The notes under the pieces were generated by a model, which had not been told where the DNA came from, did not search any database, and saw nothing but the letters and a program-made list of their open reading frames with translations. Position numbers and translations under genes: made by a program. Positions 53,856 through 63,737 of a DNA stretch of 64,000 nt are shown piece by piece. The stretch's first letter is position 1, and the number at the start of each line of letters is the position of its first letter. The stretch comes from Methylophilales bacterium (GTDB lineage Bacteria > Pseudomonadota > Gammaproteobacteria > Burkholderiales > Methylophilaceae): the NCBI GenBank assembly GCA_019823025.1, contig CP081940.1:62001-126000 (forward strand), read 5' to 3'.

Positions 53856-54815
53856 ATGAATCAATGGCTTCTTCCTGAAAACGCTGAAGATATATTCCCA
53901 AAAAAAGCAGCTGTTATTGAATCAAAAAAGAGACTCCTTATAGATCTCTATTTAAAAAATGGATATCAACTTATTTTTCCTTCTATGCTTGAATTTTCTG
54001 ACTCTCTAAATGCATATGGAAGAGATCTTGATCTCGAAACCTATAAAGTTGTTGATCAAATGACAGGAAAGATGATGGGGGTCAGTTCAGACCTTACGAC
54101 TCAGGCTTTTAGAATTGACTCCCAAATGGCAGAGAAAGGCATTAACAAATTATGTTATGCAGGTTCAGTATTAAGGGCAAACTCCACTAATAAAAAGCCT
54201 CGTGAGCTATTACAAGTTGGTGCAGAATACTTTGGTGATCTAAGTATTAATGCCGACTTGGAAATACAAAAGCTACTGATCCAATCTTTAAAAGTACTTG
54301 ATATTAAGGATGTTGTCCTTGATATTAATCATCTTGATGTTTATAACTCATTGAAGAATGAAGTCGACTTGTCACCAAGTGAGAGTTTAAGCCTGGGTAA
54401 TGCGATGATGCTAAAGGATAAAAACGAAATAAATAAAATTCTCTCAGAAAAAAATAATAGCGATATCACAAAAAAACTTGTATCTCTAACAGACCTTTAT
54501 GGAGACGAGTCAATTTTAAAGGATCTTAATACATTATTACCAGATCAGGTTGTTGCGAATAATGTGACTAAATCACTTACTAGTATTTGCGAAAATTTAA
54601 AGGAAATGAATGTAGAAATTAGCTTTGATTTTTCTGATATAAGGGGGTATCAATACCATACGGGCATTGTGTATTCAGCTTACGCACAAAAATTTAATAC
54701 AGCAGTTGCACAAGGTGGTCGTTACGATAATATGAATAAGTTTGCAGGTGATATGAGGCCAGCGACTGGGTTTTCTATCGACTTAAGATTTATCATTAAC
54801 AACCTTTTAAATTAA
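53856..54815 (+). CDS. hisZ: ATP phosphoribosyltransferase regulatory subunit
   Basis: This 319-residue HisS-like paralogue lacks tRNA charging but activates short-form HisG in the first step of histidine synthesis. It shows FPSMLEFSDSL, DLTTQAFRIDS, the class II core and a C-terminal GGRYDNM with ATGFSIDLR. ATG 53856 with GGAA upstream is preferred to an in-frame TTG at 53841. HisG itself is not in the window. Confidence 0.93.
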   Translation: MNQWLLPENAEDIFPKKAAVIESKKRLLIDLYLKNGYQLIFPSMLEFSDSLNAYGRDLDLETYKVVDQMTGKMMGVSSDLTTQAFRIDSQMAEKGINKLCYAGSVLRANSTNKKPRELLQVGAEYFGDLSINADLEIQKLLIQSLKVLDIKDVVLDINHLDVYNSLKNEVDLSPSESLSLGNAMMLKDKNEINKILSEKNNSDITKKLVSLTDLYGDESILKDLNTLLPDQVVANNVTKSLTSICENLKEMNVEISFDFSDIRGYQYHTGIVYSAYAQKFNTAVAQGGRYDNMNKFAGDMRPATGFSIDLRFIINNLLN

Positions 54816-54827
54816 GAAAGTATCAAT

Positions 54828-56150
54828 ATGGCTAAAAATGTAGTTGTCATTGGAACACAATGGGGAGATGAAGGTAAGGGAAAAATTGTTGATTGGTTAA
54901 CAGACCATGCATCAGCGGTTACAAGGTTTCAAGGAGGCCATAATGCAGGTCACACCCTCGTTATTGGGCAAGGCTCAAGTCAAAAGGAATACAAACTTAA
55001 TTTAGTTCCTTCTGGAATCATTCGAGAAGGAATTGAATGTTACATAGGTAACGGCGTAGTTCTCGATATCAATCATTTAATGAAAGAGGTTGAAGGACTT
55101 GAGAAAAATGGTATTACCGTCAAAGGCAGGTTAAATGTAAGTGCTGGTTGCCCTTTGATTCTTGATTATCACGTCGAGCTTGATAGAGCTAGAGAAGCCA
55201 TTCGGTCGAAGAATAAAAAAATTGGTACGACTGGTAAGGGTATCGGCCCTGCCTATGAGGATAAAGTCGCTAGAAGAGCATTTAAGGTTTACGATTTATT
55301 TTTAGACCCAAAGGATATTTTAAGCAGGCTTAGAGAAACGCTTGATTACCATAACTTTGTTTTAACAAAATATCTCAATTCATCATCGATTGACATAAAT
55401 AAACAGTTTGATTCCATGATGAGTCAATCTGAATTTATTAAACCTTTTGTCTGTGATGTGTCACAAAAACTTTATGAAATAAATAAATTAGGCAAAAGTA
55501 TTTTATTTGAGGGGGCCCAAGGTGCATTGCTTGATATCGATCATGGGACATACCCCTTTGTAACTTCTTCTAATTGTGTATCTGGCCAAGCATCAGCTGG
55601 AACAGGCGTAGGCCCATCCATGCTCAGCTATGTACTCGGTATAACAAAAGCCTATACCACTAGAGTAGGCGGGGGTCCGTTTCCAAGTGAATTAGACATT
55701 GATGATGAAGCCGCACCTGGTTTTCAAATGTCTACAAAAGGGAAGGAATTTGGTACGGTGACTCAAAGAACGAGAAGGTGTGGGTGGTTTGATGCCGCTG
55801 CATTGAGGCGATCTGCTATGGTTAATGGTTTAACTGGGCTTTGCATTACAAAACTAGATATACTCGACGGTATTGAGACCCTAAAAGTCTGTGTGGGTTA
55901 CAAAAATGGTAATGATCAAATAGACCTGTTGCCCCTAGGTGCTGATCAAACCGAAAATTGCGAACCAATATTGATTGATATGCCTGGATGGTCAGAAAAT
56001 ACATTTGGAACTAAGAGTTGGGATGATCTTCCAAAAAATGCGCAAAATTATATTTCTAAGCTTGAAGAGCTATGTGATGTCCCAGTTCATATAATATCTA
56101 CAGGACCTGAAAGAGACGAAACTATTCTCATTAAGCACCCATTTGATTAG
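54828..56150 (+). CDS. purA: Adenylosuccinate synthetase
   Basis: This 440-residue enzyme joins IMP and aspartate with GTP in AMP synthesis. It has the P-loop-like [11 protein letters not shown] (about 9-19) with catalytic Asp14, GGHNAGHT (His42), [27 protein letters not shown] and [12 protein letters not shown]. Length is normal. It follows hisZ by 12 bases, as in related genomes. Confidence 0.98.
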   Translation: MAKNVVVIGTQWGDEGKGKIVDWLTDHASAVTRFQGGHNAGHTLVIGQGSSQKEYKLNLVPSGIIREGIECYIGNGVVLDINHLMKEVEGLEKNGITVKGRLNVSAGCPLILDYHVELDRAREAIRSKNKKIGTTGKGIGPAYEDKVARRAFKVYDLFLDPKDILSRLRETLDYHNFVLTKYLNSSSIDINKQFDSMMSQSEFIKPFVCDVSQKLYEINKLGKSILFEGAQGALLDIDHGTYPFVTSSNCVSGQASAGTGVGPSMLSYVLGITKAYTTRVGGGPFPSELDIDDEAAPGFQMSTKGKEFGTVTQRTRRCGWFDAAALRRSAMVNGLTGLCITKLDILDGIETLKVCVGYKNGNDQIDLLPLGADQTENCEPILIDMPGWSENTFGTKSWDDLPKNAQNYISKLEELCDVPVHIISTGPERDETILIKHPFD

Positions 56151-56165
56151 GTCAGTTTTTAATCT

Positions 56166-57485
56166 ATGATTAAAAAAGTTAACTCAATTATTTCAGCAAC
56201 ATGGATTTACACGGCAGATAAAGATAATACACTTCTTGATGATCATGCAATTGTGATCTTGGAAGATGAGATTTTTGATATCCTTCCCACAAAAGCTGTC
56301 TTTGATAAATATGAAGCAGACGATGTGTTTGCATTATCTGATCACATTATTATCCCAGGGCTTATCAATAATCATTCGCATGCGGCAATGTCTTTATTAA
56401 AAGGCTACGCAAATGACCTTCCATTAAAATCATGGTTAGAGGATCATATTTGGCCAGCAGAAAAGCAGCATGTATGTGAGAATTTTGTTAAAGATGGCTC
56501 ATTAATTGCAATAGCTGAAATGATCAAGTCAGGTACAACAACGTTCAATGATATGTACTTTTATCCCAGCCAGACAGCAGAGGCTGCCGTTGAAATGGGA
56601 ATGCGTGCGAATATTGGATTAGTGGTAATGGAATTTCCAACAAACTACGCATCAGACCCAGAAGATTATTTAAAAAAAGGCTTTGATTTTAGAGATGAAT
56701 GGAGGAGTGAAGATTTAATTTCAACTTCTTTAGCACCCCATGCACCATATACAACTTCGGATAAAACATTGAGTCTAGTGGGGACTTATGCAGAACAGCT
56801 AAATTTACCTATCCATACCCACCTGCATGAGACTCGGGAGGAAATTGAAAATAGTATCAGCCAATTTAAGGTCAGCCCAATTCATAGATTTAGTTCTTTA
56901 GGCTTATTGGGTCCAAATTTAGTTGCAGCGCATTGCGTTCACGTTGATGAGCAGGATTTACATTTATTAAATCAGAATAATGTTAATGTCGTCCATAATC
57001 CTTCATCAAATCTTATCTTGGGAAGTGGAATTGCCGATATATCAAAAATGCTTGATTTGGGTATAAATGTTTCCATTGGAACTGACAGCTCAGCGAGCAA
57101 TAATAGACTAGATATATTGGAAGAGTTGAGAATGGCAGCGCTTTTAGGAAAAGGTATAAATCAAAAACCTGAAATTTTAGATTCGAATCTTATCTTAAAA
57201 TTGGCAACTTATAACGCTGCTAAATCTATGAATAAAGGTAAGCTTCTTGGTTCTATTGAGTTAAAGAAAAAAGCAGATATTGTCGCTATCAATTTAGATT
57301 CAATCCTTTCCCAGCCTGTATATAATCCACTCTCAAGCCTTCTCTATAACGGTAATCAAGGGGGTGTAGAGTATGTTTGGATCAATGGAACATTAAAGCT
57401 TAATGCAGGTCAATTAGAAAATATTGATTTAGATAAATTAACTAATATAGCAAAGTCATGGCAAACCAAAATAAAAACAACGTAG
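56166..57485 (+). CDS. Methylthioadenosine / S-adenosylhomocysteine deaminase-type amidohydrolase
   Basis: This 439-residue TRZ/ATZ-family amidohydrolase has the metal site NNHSHAAMSLLKGYAND, THLHETREE, AHCVHVDE and GTDSSASNNRLD. It should deaminate 5'-methylthioadenosine or S-adenosylhomocysteine. The order with ubiG and gph is conserved in beta/gammaproteobacteria. It overlaps ubiG by 28 bases. Confidence 0.9.
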   Translation: MIKKVNSIISATWIYTADKDNTLLDDHAIVILEDEIFDILPTKAVFDKYEADDVFALSDHIIIPGLINNHSHAAMSLLKGYANDLPLKSWLEDHIWPAEKQHVCENFVKDGSLIAIAEMIKSGTTTFNDMYFYPSQTAEAAVEMGMRANIGLVVMEFPTNYASDPEDYLKKGFDFRDEWRSEDLISTSLAPHAPYTTSDKTLSLVGTYAEQLNLPIHTHLHETREEIENSISQFKVSPIHRFSSLGLLGPNLVAAHCVHVDEQDLHLLNQNNVNVVHNPSSNLILGSGIADISKMLDLGINVSIGTDSSASNNRLDILEELRMAALLGKGINQKPEILDSNLILKLATYNAAKSMNKGKLLGSIELKKKADIVAINLDSILSQPVYNPLSSLLYNGNQGGVEYVWINGTLKLNAGQLENIDLDKLTNIAKSWQTKIKTT

Positions 57486-58174
57486 ATCTCGAAGAAATTG
57501 AAAAGTTTAACTTACTAGCCCATAAATGGTGGGACCCAACTAGTGAGTTTAAACCACTTCACGAAATTAATCCCTTAAGATTAAATTTTATAAAGTCATC
57601 GGTGAACCTTAAAGGGAAAAAAGTTTTGGATGTTGGTTGTGGCGGCGGAATTCTTTCAGAATCTCTTGCTAGTGCAGGTGCCGATGTGACTGGAATAGAT
57701 CAGGGTGACAAGGTTATTCAAATAGCTAAACTTCATGCAAAGGAAAGTGGCGTTAAAATTAAATATAAACATATAAACATCGAGGACTTTTATAAGAATA
57801 CGGACGAAAGATTTGATATTATTACTTGTTTAGAGATGTTAGAGCATGTCCCTGATCCTAATTCAATAATTAATACGTGTTCAAAGCTCCTCAAACCCGG
57901 CGGAAAGATATTCTTTTCAACAATTAATAAGAACTTAAAAGCATTTTTATTTGCAATTATTGGGGCAGAATATATTCTTAATTTGTTACCTAAAGGCACG
58001 CATGAGTACAAGAAATTCATAAAACCGAGTCAATTGAAGGCTTGGGCAAGCGGAAATAATCTATCATTTGATTCAATTATAGGTATGACATATAACCCCA
58101 TTACACAGAAATATAAGCTATCTCAGGACACTTCCGTGAATTATATTGTTGAAGCATCTTCAGCAAATGATTAA
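57458..58174 (+). CDS. ubiG: Ubiquinone O-methyltransferase UbiG
   Basis: This 238-residue class I methyltransferase does both O-methylations of ubiquinone synthesis. It has the SAM site VLDVGCGGGILSESLA (about 49-64), the N-terminal KFNLLAHKWWDP and a conserved CLEMLEHVPDP. Length is normal. It overlaps the neighbours on both sides. Confidence 0.95.
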   Translation: MANQNKNNVDLEEIEKFNLLAHKWWDPTSEFKPLHEINPLRLNFIKSSVNLKGKKVLDVGCGGGILSESLASAGADVTGIDQGDKVIQIAKLHAKESGVKIKYKHINIEDFYKNTDERFDIITCLEMLEHVPDPNSIINTCSKLLKPGGKIFFSTINKNLKAFLFAIIGAEYILNLLPKGTHEYKKFIKPSQLKAWASGNNLSFDSIIGMTYNPITQKYKLSQDTSVNYIVEASSAND

Positions 58175-58814
58175 AAAAGTTTTATTTGACTTAGATGGTA
58201 CATTAATAGATTCAGCCCACGACTTGGTGCAAAGTGCAAATGATCTATATGCAATACATAATCATTCGCTTATTACATTTGAGGAGGGTCGTGCGGTTGC
58301 ATCTAATGGAATAAAAGCCTATTTAAACTTACGATTTCATGAAGCAACTGATGATTATTCAGCGCTCACAAATGAGTTTATCAAGATCTATAAAAGTAAT
58401 ATTTTAAATAACCCAATCCTTTTTGATGGCATTCATGACCTCATTAATCTGCTGGATAAAAAAAAAATAGGGTGGGGTATTATCACAAACAAACATCGGT
58501 GTTTCGTTGAGATGATCTTGCCATTTATCAACCTTGATCAAAGATGTGAAATTTTAATATGTGGTGATGATGGCATTTCTCCAAAACCATCACCTGATAT
58601 GTTGATTTCTGCATGTGAATCTCTAAAAGTAAAATCTAATGAAGTGGTTTATGTTGGTGATGCACATAAAGATATAAGCGCTTCAAAAACCGCAAATATG
58701 TTTGCAATTCTTGCATGCTATGGGTACTTGAAAAAAGAAGACAAAATAGAAAGCTGGGGTGCAGATGCCGTCATCAATCATCCTTCAGAAATTGCAGCTT
58801 TAATAAAAGTTTAA
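58167..58814 (+). CDS. Phosphoglycolate phosphatase-type HAD hydrolase
   Basis: This 215-residue HAD enzyme has motif I FDLDGTLIDS, motif II with GIITNK, the lysine in GISPKPSPD and motif III/IV VYVGDAHKDISAS. Following ubiG, it fits the Gph/MupP class, which acts on phosphoglycolate or MurNAc 6-phosphate. ATG 58167 overlaps the ubiG stop by 8 bases; an in-frame TTG at 58146 is less likely. An A10 run lies at 58458-58467. The stop overlaps that of recR. Confidence 0.87.
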   Translation: MIKKVLFDLDGTLIDSAHDLVQSANDLYAIHNHSLITFEEGRAVASNGIKAYLNLRFHEATDDYSALTNEFIKIYKSNILNNPILFDGIHDLINLLDKKKIGWGIITNKHRCFVEMILPFINLDQRCEILICGDDGISPKPSPDMLISACESLKVKSNEVVYVGDAHKDISASKTANMFAILACYGYLKKEDKIESWGADAVINHPSEIAALIKV

Positions 58815-59410
58815 ATTATTTTTTTACGTTCAACAATTGATTGAGCTAGGGTACCAGAATCGACATATTCGATTTCACCTCCCATCGGGAGACCACGAGC
58901 TATTCGTGTGATATTTATTTTGCTTTCTTTAAGAAGTTCAGCTATGTATTGTGCTGTTGTATTACCTTCCGTTGTAAAGTTAGTTGCAAGAATTATTTCA
59001 TTGATTTCACTTTTTTTAATTCTTTCAAGCAACTTATTAATATGAATTTCTTTAGGTCCAACTCCATCGAGGGGTGAAAGCCTTCCCATTAAAACAAAGT
59101 ACATGCCTTTGTAGGAGCGTGTTTGTTCAAGCATAAGAAGATCAGTTGGCATTTCTACAACGCAGAGAGTGTATGAAATTCTGTTTGGTGAGGCACATAT
59201 TGAACATATCTCCTTTTCAGAGAAATTGTTACAAAGTTTACAATGACCAAGTTTATTTAGCGATTCTTCAATTGAGCTAGCTAGTTTGTGAGCTCCCTTC
59301 CTATCTCTTTGCAGTAAATAATAGGCTAATCTAAGCGCTGACTTAGGCCCAACTCCAGGAAGGCATTTTAATGACTCTATAAGATTTTCTAGTGTGTTAT
59401 TAGTCTGCAT
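58811..59410 (-). CDS. recR: Recombination mediator RecR
   Basis: This 199-residue protein works with RecO to load RecA at gaps. It has a helix-hairpin-helix start (LKCLPGVGPKSALRLA), a four-cysteine zinc finger (C57, C60, C69, C72) and a Toprim domain with VVEMPTDLLMLE. It lies 4 bases after ybaB in the dnaX-ybaB-recR unit. Confidence 0.97.
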   Translation of the reverse strand: MQTNNTLENLIESLKCLPGVGPKSALRLAYYLLQRDRKGAHKLASSIEESLNKLGHCKLCNNFSEKEICSICASPNRISYTLCVVEMPTDLLMLEQTRSYKGMYFVLMGRLSPLDGVGPKEIHINKLLERIKKSEINEIILATNFTTEGNTTAQYIAELLKESKINITRIARGLPMGGEIEYVDSGTLAQSIVERKKII

Positions 59411-59414
59411 ACTA

Positions 59415-59723
59415 CTAAAAAGGCAAATTCATTCCCGGAGGAACTAAGCCTCCCATTTTTTGTGAGGAGGTACTCTCAACCTTGCCTAATGCATCTTTAA
59501 AAGCAACCATTATCAAGTCTTCTAGCATCTCCTTATCTTCAAGAAGAGAGGGATCGATATCAATTTTTTTAATTTCATGTTTGCAGGAGATAGTTATTTT
59601 AATCATACCGTTACCCGCTGCCCCTTCTACATCAATACTCGCAAGTTCTGCCTGGGCTTTTTGGAGATTTGCTTGCATCATTTGTGCTTGTTTCATTATA
59701 TTACCCATGCCACCTTTAGCCAT
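59415..59723 (-). CDS. YbaB/EbfC-family nucleoid-associated protein
   Basis: This 102-residue DNA-binding dimer has MGNIMKQAQMMQANLQKAQ at the start, VEGAAGNGMIKITISCKHEIKKI in the middle and LEDLIMVAFKDALGKVE near the end. Length is normal. It lies between dnaX and recR as in most bacteria, one base from the dnaX stop. Confidence 0.95.
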   Translation of the reverse strand: MAKGGMGNIMKQAQMMQANLQKAQAELASIDVEGAAGNGMIKITISCKHEIKKIDIDPSLLEDKEMLEDLIMVAFKDALGKVESTSSQKMGGLVPPGMNLPF

Positions 59724-59724
59724 A

Positions 59725-61314
59725 TTATTGTCCTTTATTATTTAATGGTTGAATGCTTGTTGGAACTACTTGTGCGTCAAAATTTTCAATTAAATCCTTT
59801 ACAAATCCATCTTTCATCATAGCAGATTCAGTTTCCTTTAATAGCTTAGATTTTTCTTCAGATGTCTTAATAGCAGGGGTTTTTTTCACTTCATCAACTA
59901 AAATTTTTACTTTAATTTTTTTATTAAAATGATTTATTAGTGATTCTTCAAGTTTTTCGACATAGTTACTTTGCATCAAATGACTTTTATTTGAATCTAA
60001 GGTAAGTTCAAATATATAATTTTGATAGGCTTTAAATTCACATTCTTGTGCCAATGCATTAGCAATTCCAAGTTTAAGATTTTTAACTAGATTGTGCCAA
60101 TTACCATCAAATTCTAAAGTCTCTTTAACTTCTTTTTTTACTTCAATTTGAGAGCTTTTTTTTTCCTCGGTCGGTTGAATCGGGGGCGTTGCTCTTTTTT
60201 CTGACAAATTAGATTCTAATTTGTCAGTTTGCAAGGAAGGGAAAAAGGCTAACATTCTTAGCAAAGTCGTATTAAATCCGATTAACAAGTCAGGCGCTAA
60301 ATAAATATCTTTTTTTCCATTTATAACAATTTGATAGAGAAGCTGAAGTGTTTCTGGGGAATACAATTTACTTAGTTGTTTAATTTCATTATTGCTTTGC
60401 AAATCTTCGTTACTTTCGGGAGCCACTTGATAAACTGAAATCTCATGAATTAGTTTAGCAAGATCAATTAATGTGCTATCTAGTGCAATATTTTTATCAT
60501 TCATTCCATGAGCAATTTCAATAAGCTCTCCACCCTTGTTCTCTGATATTTTAAACAAGATATCTATTAGAAAATTATTATCAACGACACCTAGCATTTC
60601 GCTTACTTTATTTTCTGATATTTCACTTCCAGAATATGCAATCGCTTGATCAGTTAGTGAAAGTGCATCCCGCATACTCCCTCTTGCTGATTTTGCAATG
60701 AGACCTAATGCTTTTTTTTCGGATTTTATTTTTTCGTTCGTCAATATCATATCAAGATGATTAGAAATTTTTTCAATAGTCATTTGTTTTAAATTAAACT
60801 GTAAACATCTTGATAGTACCGTGACAGGTACTTTTTTTGGATCAGTTGTTGCCAGGATAAACTTGATGTGTTCAGGAGGCTCTTCAAGTGTCTTTAGCAT
60901 CGCATTAAAGGCACTATTAGAGAGCATATGTACCTCATCAATGATATAAACTTTAAATCTACCTGAGGTGGGAGCGTATTGCGAGTTCTCTAAAAGCTCT
61001 CTCATTTCGTCAACTTTTGTATTTGACGCTGCATCCACTTCGATTAGATCTACAAAATTTCCTTTATCTACCGAGATACAGGAAGAACATTCTCCACATG
61101 GTTTTGATGAAATACCTTTTTCACAGTTGAGTGATTTTGCTAAGATCCTTGCTAATGTTGTTTTACCTACACCGCGAGTACCAGTAAATAAATAAGCATG
61201 GTGAAGTCTTTCTTGGTCAAGTGCGTTAACTAGGGCTTGCACCGTATTTTCTTGACCCACAAGAGTGTCAAAATTTTTTGGACGCCATTTTCTAGCTAAT
61301 ACTTGGTGTGACAT
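59725..61314 (-). CDS. dnaX: DNA polymerase III subunits tau/gamma
   Basis: This 529-residue clamp-loader ATPase has Walker A GTRGVGKTT (45-53), zinc cysteines C64, C73, C76, C79, DEVHMLS and sensor motifs. Domains I-III run to about residue 360, and a charged linker and tau-specific region follow. In the linker the mRNA has a perfect 12-bp hairpin (60227-60201), an A6 run (60200-60195) and an A9 run (60164-60156; codons 384-387). A slip of either sign at A9 ends within about six codons, which would give a gamma-like product of about 390 residues. Confidence 0.97.
   Translation of the reverse strand: MSHQVLARKWRPKNFDTLVGQENTVQALVNALDQERLHHAYLFTGTRGVGKTTLARILAKSLNCEKGISSKPCGECSSCISVDKGNFVDLIEVDAASNTKVDEMRELLENSQYAPTSGRFKVYIIDEVHMLSNSAFNAMLKTLEEPPEHIKFILATTDPKKVPVTVLSRCLQFNLKQMTIEKISNHLDMILTNEKIKSEKKALGLIAKSARGSMRDALSLTDQAIAYSGSEISENKVSEMLGVVDNNFLIDILFKISENKGGELIEIAHGMNDKNIALDSTLIDLAKLIHEISVYQVAPESNEDLQSNNEIKQLSKLYSPETLQLLYQIVINGKKDIYLAPDLLIGFNTTLLRMLAFFPSLQTDKLESNLSEKRATPPIQPTEEKKSSQIEVKKEVKETLEFDGNWHNLVKNLKLGIANALAQECEFKAYQNYIFELTLDSNKSHLMQSNYVEKLEESLINHFNKKIKVKILVDEVKKTPAIKTSEEKSKLLKETESAMMKDGFVKDLIENFDAQVVPTSIQPLNNKGQ
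60156..60227 (-). promoter_or_regulatory. Candidate recoding/slippage element inside dnaX
   Basis: Reading along dnaX, CTGACAAATTAG-aat-CTAATTTGTCAG forms a perfect 12-bp stem with a 3-nt loop, followed at once by AAAAAAG. About 30 bases later comes GAGG then nine A. The -1 frame after A9 reads K-L-S-N-stop; the +1 frame reads A-L-K-L-K-stop. The frames are seen directly; that slippage occurs is inferred from dnaX of other bacteria. Confidence 0.5.
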
Positions 61315-61335
61315 TTATACGCTTAATTTTAATTG

Positions 61336-61441
61336 AAAAAAATGGCGAGCCAGACCCCCGGCACTTGTATCCTTAGTTGTGGCTGCTTGCTTCCGCATCT
61401 GACCAGGTTGGCTAAATCGCAATGCGAGGAGGCCCGCCATT
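61336..61441 (-). ncRNA. ffs: Signal recognition particle 4.5S RNA
   Basis: On the leftward strand the sequence begins ATGGCGGGCC and ends GGCTCGCCAT followed by T-rich DNA, so the two ends pair. In the middle lies the SRP core GGTCAG--GCGGAAGC-AGCAGCC: a GGAA apical tetraloop on a TGC/GCA stem and the asymmetric AGCAG side that binds Ffh. This is the bacterial small SRP RNA. It lies about 22 bases upstream of dnaX, as in many beta- and gammaproteobacteria. The T-run after the closing stem can serve as a terminator. Confidence 0.92.
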
Positions 61442-61479
61442 TTTGATTTTACCTTACTTTATAATATTTTTTTATTAAT

Positions 61480-61857
61480 TTAGCCACAATGCTTTACAGG
61501 GTGATCTTTAAGATAATCCCATTCTTCATCTGTATAAATTCTTGATCGAATAATGAAGCGCAAACCTGTCGGTCTTTCCAAGGAAAATTGCCCCCCAGTT
61601 CCTTTGATAGCATCAAGGGTAATATGCGTGTGCTCCCAATATTCAAATTGTTCAGCACTCATATAAAAGGGTGTATTTCTTACTATACCAATTTCAACAT
61701 CAGCATTACCTAAATAGAATTCTCCTTTGGTATAGCACATAGGGGCGCTTCCATCACAGCAACCACCTGACTGATGAAACATAAGCTCACCATGCTCTGC
61801 TGTAAGCTCATCAATGAGTTTATCCGCTGAATCTGTTGTCGATATTCTGGTTATCAT
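61480..61857 (-). CDS. DUF779-family protein, aldehyde dehydrogenase partner
   Basis: This 125-residue protein has a Cys/Gly motif (HQSGGCCDGSAPMC) near residues 28-41, then YLGNADVEIG, GTPFYMS-like and YWEHTHITLD, and ends in PVKHCG. These are the features of DUF779, a small family fixed downstream of ExaC-like aldehyde dehydrogenases. The cysteines could bind a metal, and the role is unknown. It follows the dehydrogenase gene after 59 bases that hold a stem-loop. Confidence 0.87.
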   Translation of the reverse strand: MITRISTTDSADKLIDELTAEHGELMFHQSGGCCDGSAPMCYTKGEFYLGNADVEIGIVRNTPFYMSAEQFEYWEHTHITLDAIKGTGGQFSLERPTGLRFIIRSRIYTDEEWDYLKDHPVKHCG

Positions 61858-61865
61858 TAGTTAAA

Positions 61866-61894
61866 TTAAGGTCAAGATATAAATTTGACCTTAA
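61866..61894. other. Perfect 10-bp stem-loop between aldehyde dehydrogenase and DUF779 genes
   Basis: TTAAGGTCAA (61866-61875) and TTGACCTTAA (61885-61894) are perfect inverted copies around a 9-base loop. In the leftward transcript it lies between the dehydrogenase stop and the DUF779 start. Only a weak T tract follows, so it could attenuate, stabilise or process the mRNA, or be a DNA-binding site. Confidence 0.6.
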
Positions 61895-61916
61895 AAATTT
61901 TACCTAATATTTCAGT

Positions 61917-63440
61917 TTAAAAGAATCCTAGTTTGGTTTCTGTATAACTAACTAGTAAATTTTTTGTTTGTTGATAATGGTCAAGCATCATTTTATGTGT
62001 CTCTCGACCGATACCGGAAGATTTGTAGCCACCAAATGCTGCATGAGCCGGGTATGCGTGGTAACAGTTAGTCCAAACTCGCCCAGCTTGGATACCCTTA
62101 CCCATTCTAAATGCGGTATTACCATTTCTTGTCCATACACCCGCACCTAAACCATAAAGTGTATCATTCGCAATCTCTAACGCTTCCGCCTCATCTTTAA
62201 AGGTAGTTACAGATACTACTGGACCAAATATTTCTTCTTGGAAAATGCGCATTTTATTACTGCCTTTAAATACGGTGGGCTCAATATAGTAACCATCTGC
62301 ATGCTCACCTTCAAGCATAGTTCTATTACCACCAGTGAGAAGTTCAGCACCTTCTTCTTGACCAAGCTTAATATATGAAAGTATTTTTTCCATTTGCTCG
62401 CTAGATGCTTGTGCCCCAATCATTGTTGATGCCTCTAAAGGACTCCCCTGGGTAACAGCTTTTACTCGCTCAAGTGCTCTTTCCATAAATTGATCGTATA
62501 TAGATTCTTGGATTACTGCACGTGATGGACAGGTACATACTTCACCTTGGTTTAAGGCAAACATCGTAAACCCTTCTAATGCTTTATCAAAGAAGCTATC
62601 ATCTTTATCCATAATGTCTTCAAAGAAAATGTTTGGTGACTTACCACCTAATTCAAGTGTGACGGGAATAATATTTTGTGAAGCATACTGCATGATTAGG
62701 CGACCAGTTGTTGTTTCACCTGTGAACGCAATTTTTGCTATACGTGAAGAGCTTGCTAAAGGCTTTCCTGCTTCCAATCCAAAGCCATTTACTACATTCA
62801 ACACTCCAGCAGGAAGAAGGTCTCCAATAATCTCTATTAACTCCATAATAGAAACAGGAGTTTGTTCTGCTGGCTTAAGCACAATACAGTTACCTGCGGC
62901 TAAAGCTGGCGCTAATTTCCATACTGCCATAAGGATAGGGAAGTTCCATGGAATGATTTGCCCGACAACACCTAAAGGCTCATGAAAATGGTATGCCATT
63001 GTCTCATGATCTATTTCTCCAATTGAACCTTCTTGAGCTCGAACTGCACTTGCGAAATACCTAAAATGATCGATTGCTAGAGGTATATCAGCAGCCATTG
63101 TTTCTCTTATTGGCTTTCCATTATCAATTGTTTCAGCAAGCGCAATAGTCTCTAGATTTTGTTCCATCCTATCAGCTATTTTGAGAAGAATGTTTGCGCG
63201 TTCAGTTGCACTTGTTTTACCCCAGCCATCTTTTGCAGCATGTGCAGCATCTAAAGCTAAATTTATATCTTTTTCATTTGATCTCGCTACCTCACAAAAA
63301 GGCTTCCCTGAAATAGGAGTAATATTTTCAAAGTATTTACCATCAGCTGGTTTGACCCATTTATTGTTTATGTAGTTATCATACTTTTCTTTGCCATAAG
63401 GGCTTTTTACGCCTAAGTTTTTCAATGTATCGAAAGCCAT
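61917..63440 (-). CDS. NAD-dependent aldehyde dehydrogenase (ExaC/AldA type)
   Basis: This 507-residue tetrameric-type enzyme oxidises aldehydes to acids. Visible are [23 protein letters not shown], the general base in ELGGKSPN (about 266), the catalytic Cys in [10 protein letters not shown] (about 301) and EIFGPV-SV. Closest in feel to ExaC-type acetaldehyde dehydrogenases that travel with DUF779. The substrate could be a short aldehyde from alcohol or threonine metabolism. GGAGA lies 6-7 bases before the ATG. Confidence 0.93.
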   Translation of the reverse strand: MAFDTLKNLGVKSPYGKEKYDNYINNKWVKPADGKYFENITPISGKPFCEVARSNEKDINLALDAAHAAKDGWGKTSATERANILLKIADRMEQNLETIALAETIDNGKPIRETMAADIPLAIDHFRYFASAVRAQEGSIGEIDHETMAYHFHEPLGVVGQIIPWNFPILMAVWKLAPALAAGNCIVLKPAEQTPVSIMELIEIIGDLLPAGVLNVVNGFGLEAGKPLASSSRIAKIAFTGETTTGRLIMQYASQNIIPVTLELGGKSPNIFFEDIMDKDDSFFDKALEGFTMFALNQGEVCTCPSRAVIQESIYDQFMERALERVKAVTQGSPLEASTMIGAQASSEQMEKILSYIKLGQEEGAELLTGGNRTMLEGEHADGYYIEPTVFKGSNKMRIFQEEIFGPVVSVTTFKDEAEALEIANDTLYGLGAGVWTRNGNTAFRMGKGIQAGRVWTNCYHAYPAHAAFGGYKSSGIGRETHKMMLDHYQQTKNLLVSYTETKLGFF

Positions 63441-63646
63441 GATTTCTCCTGTTTAGATTTTGATTATATTGGATTAAATTTTGTTTATTATTTACAGTAG
63501 ATTAATACTAATATCGCTATAAATCAAGCGCTTTAAAATCTAAAACTCTTATAGGTCATATATATGAATTTTAAACAATAGTTTTGCTTAATATTGTATT
63601 TTTATTAAATATGAGCTGGGTTAGATATATAATTCATAAAAAATAC

Positions 63647-63737
63647 GGAAGGGTGGATGAGTGGTTTAAGTCGCACGCTTGGAAAGCGTGTTTAGGGTAC
63701 CCCCCTAACGCGGGTTCGAATCCCGCTCCTTCCGCCA
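63647..63737 (+). tRNA. tRNA-Ser (anticodon GGA)
   Basis: The 91-base cloverleaf has acceptor GGAAGGG pairing with TCCTTCC, the serine-type long variable arm, anticodon stem CACGC/GCGTG with loop TTGGAAA (anticodon GGA at 63681-63683), the T-loop GGTTCGAATCC, discriminator G and an encoded CCA. It reads UCC and UCU. Matching 10-base inverted segments flank it at 63621-63641 and 63749-63768. Confidence 0.97.
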
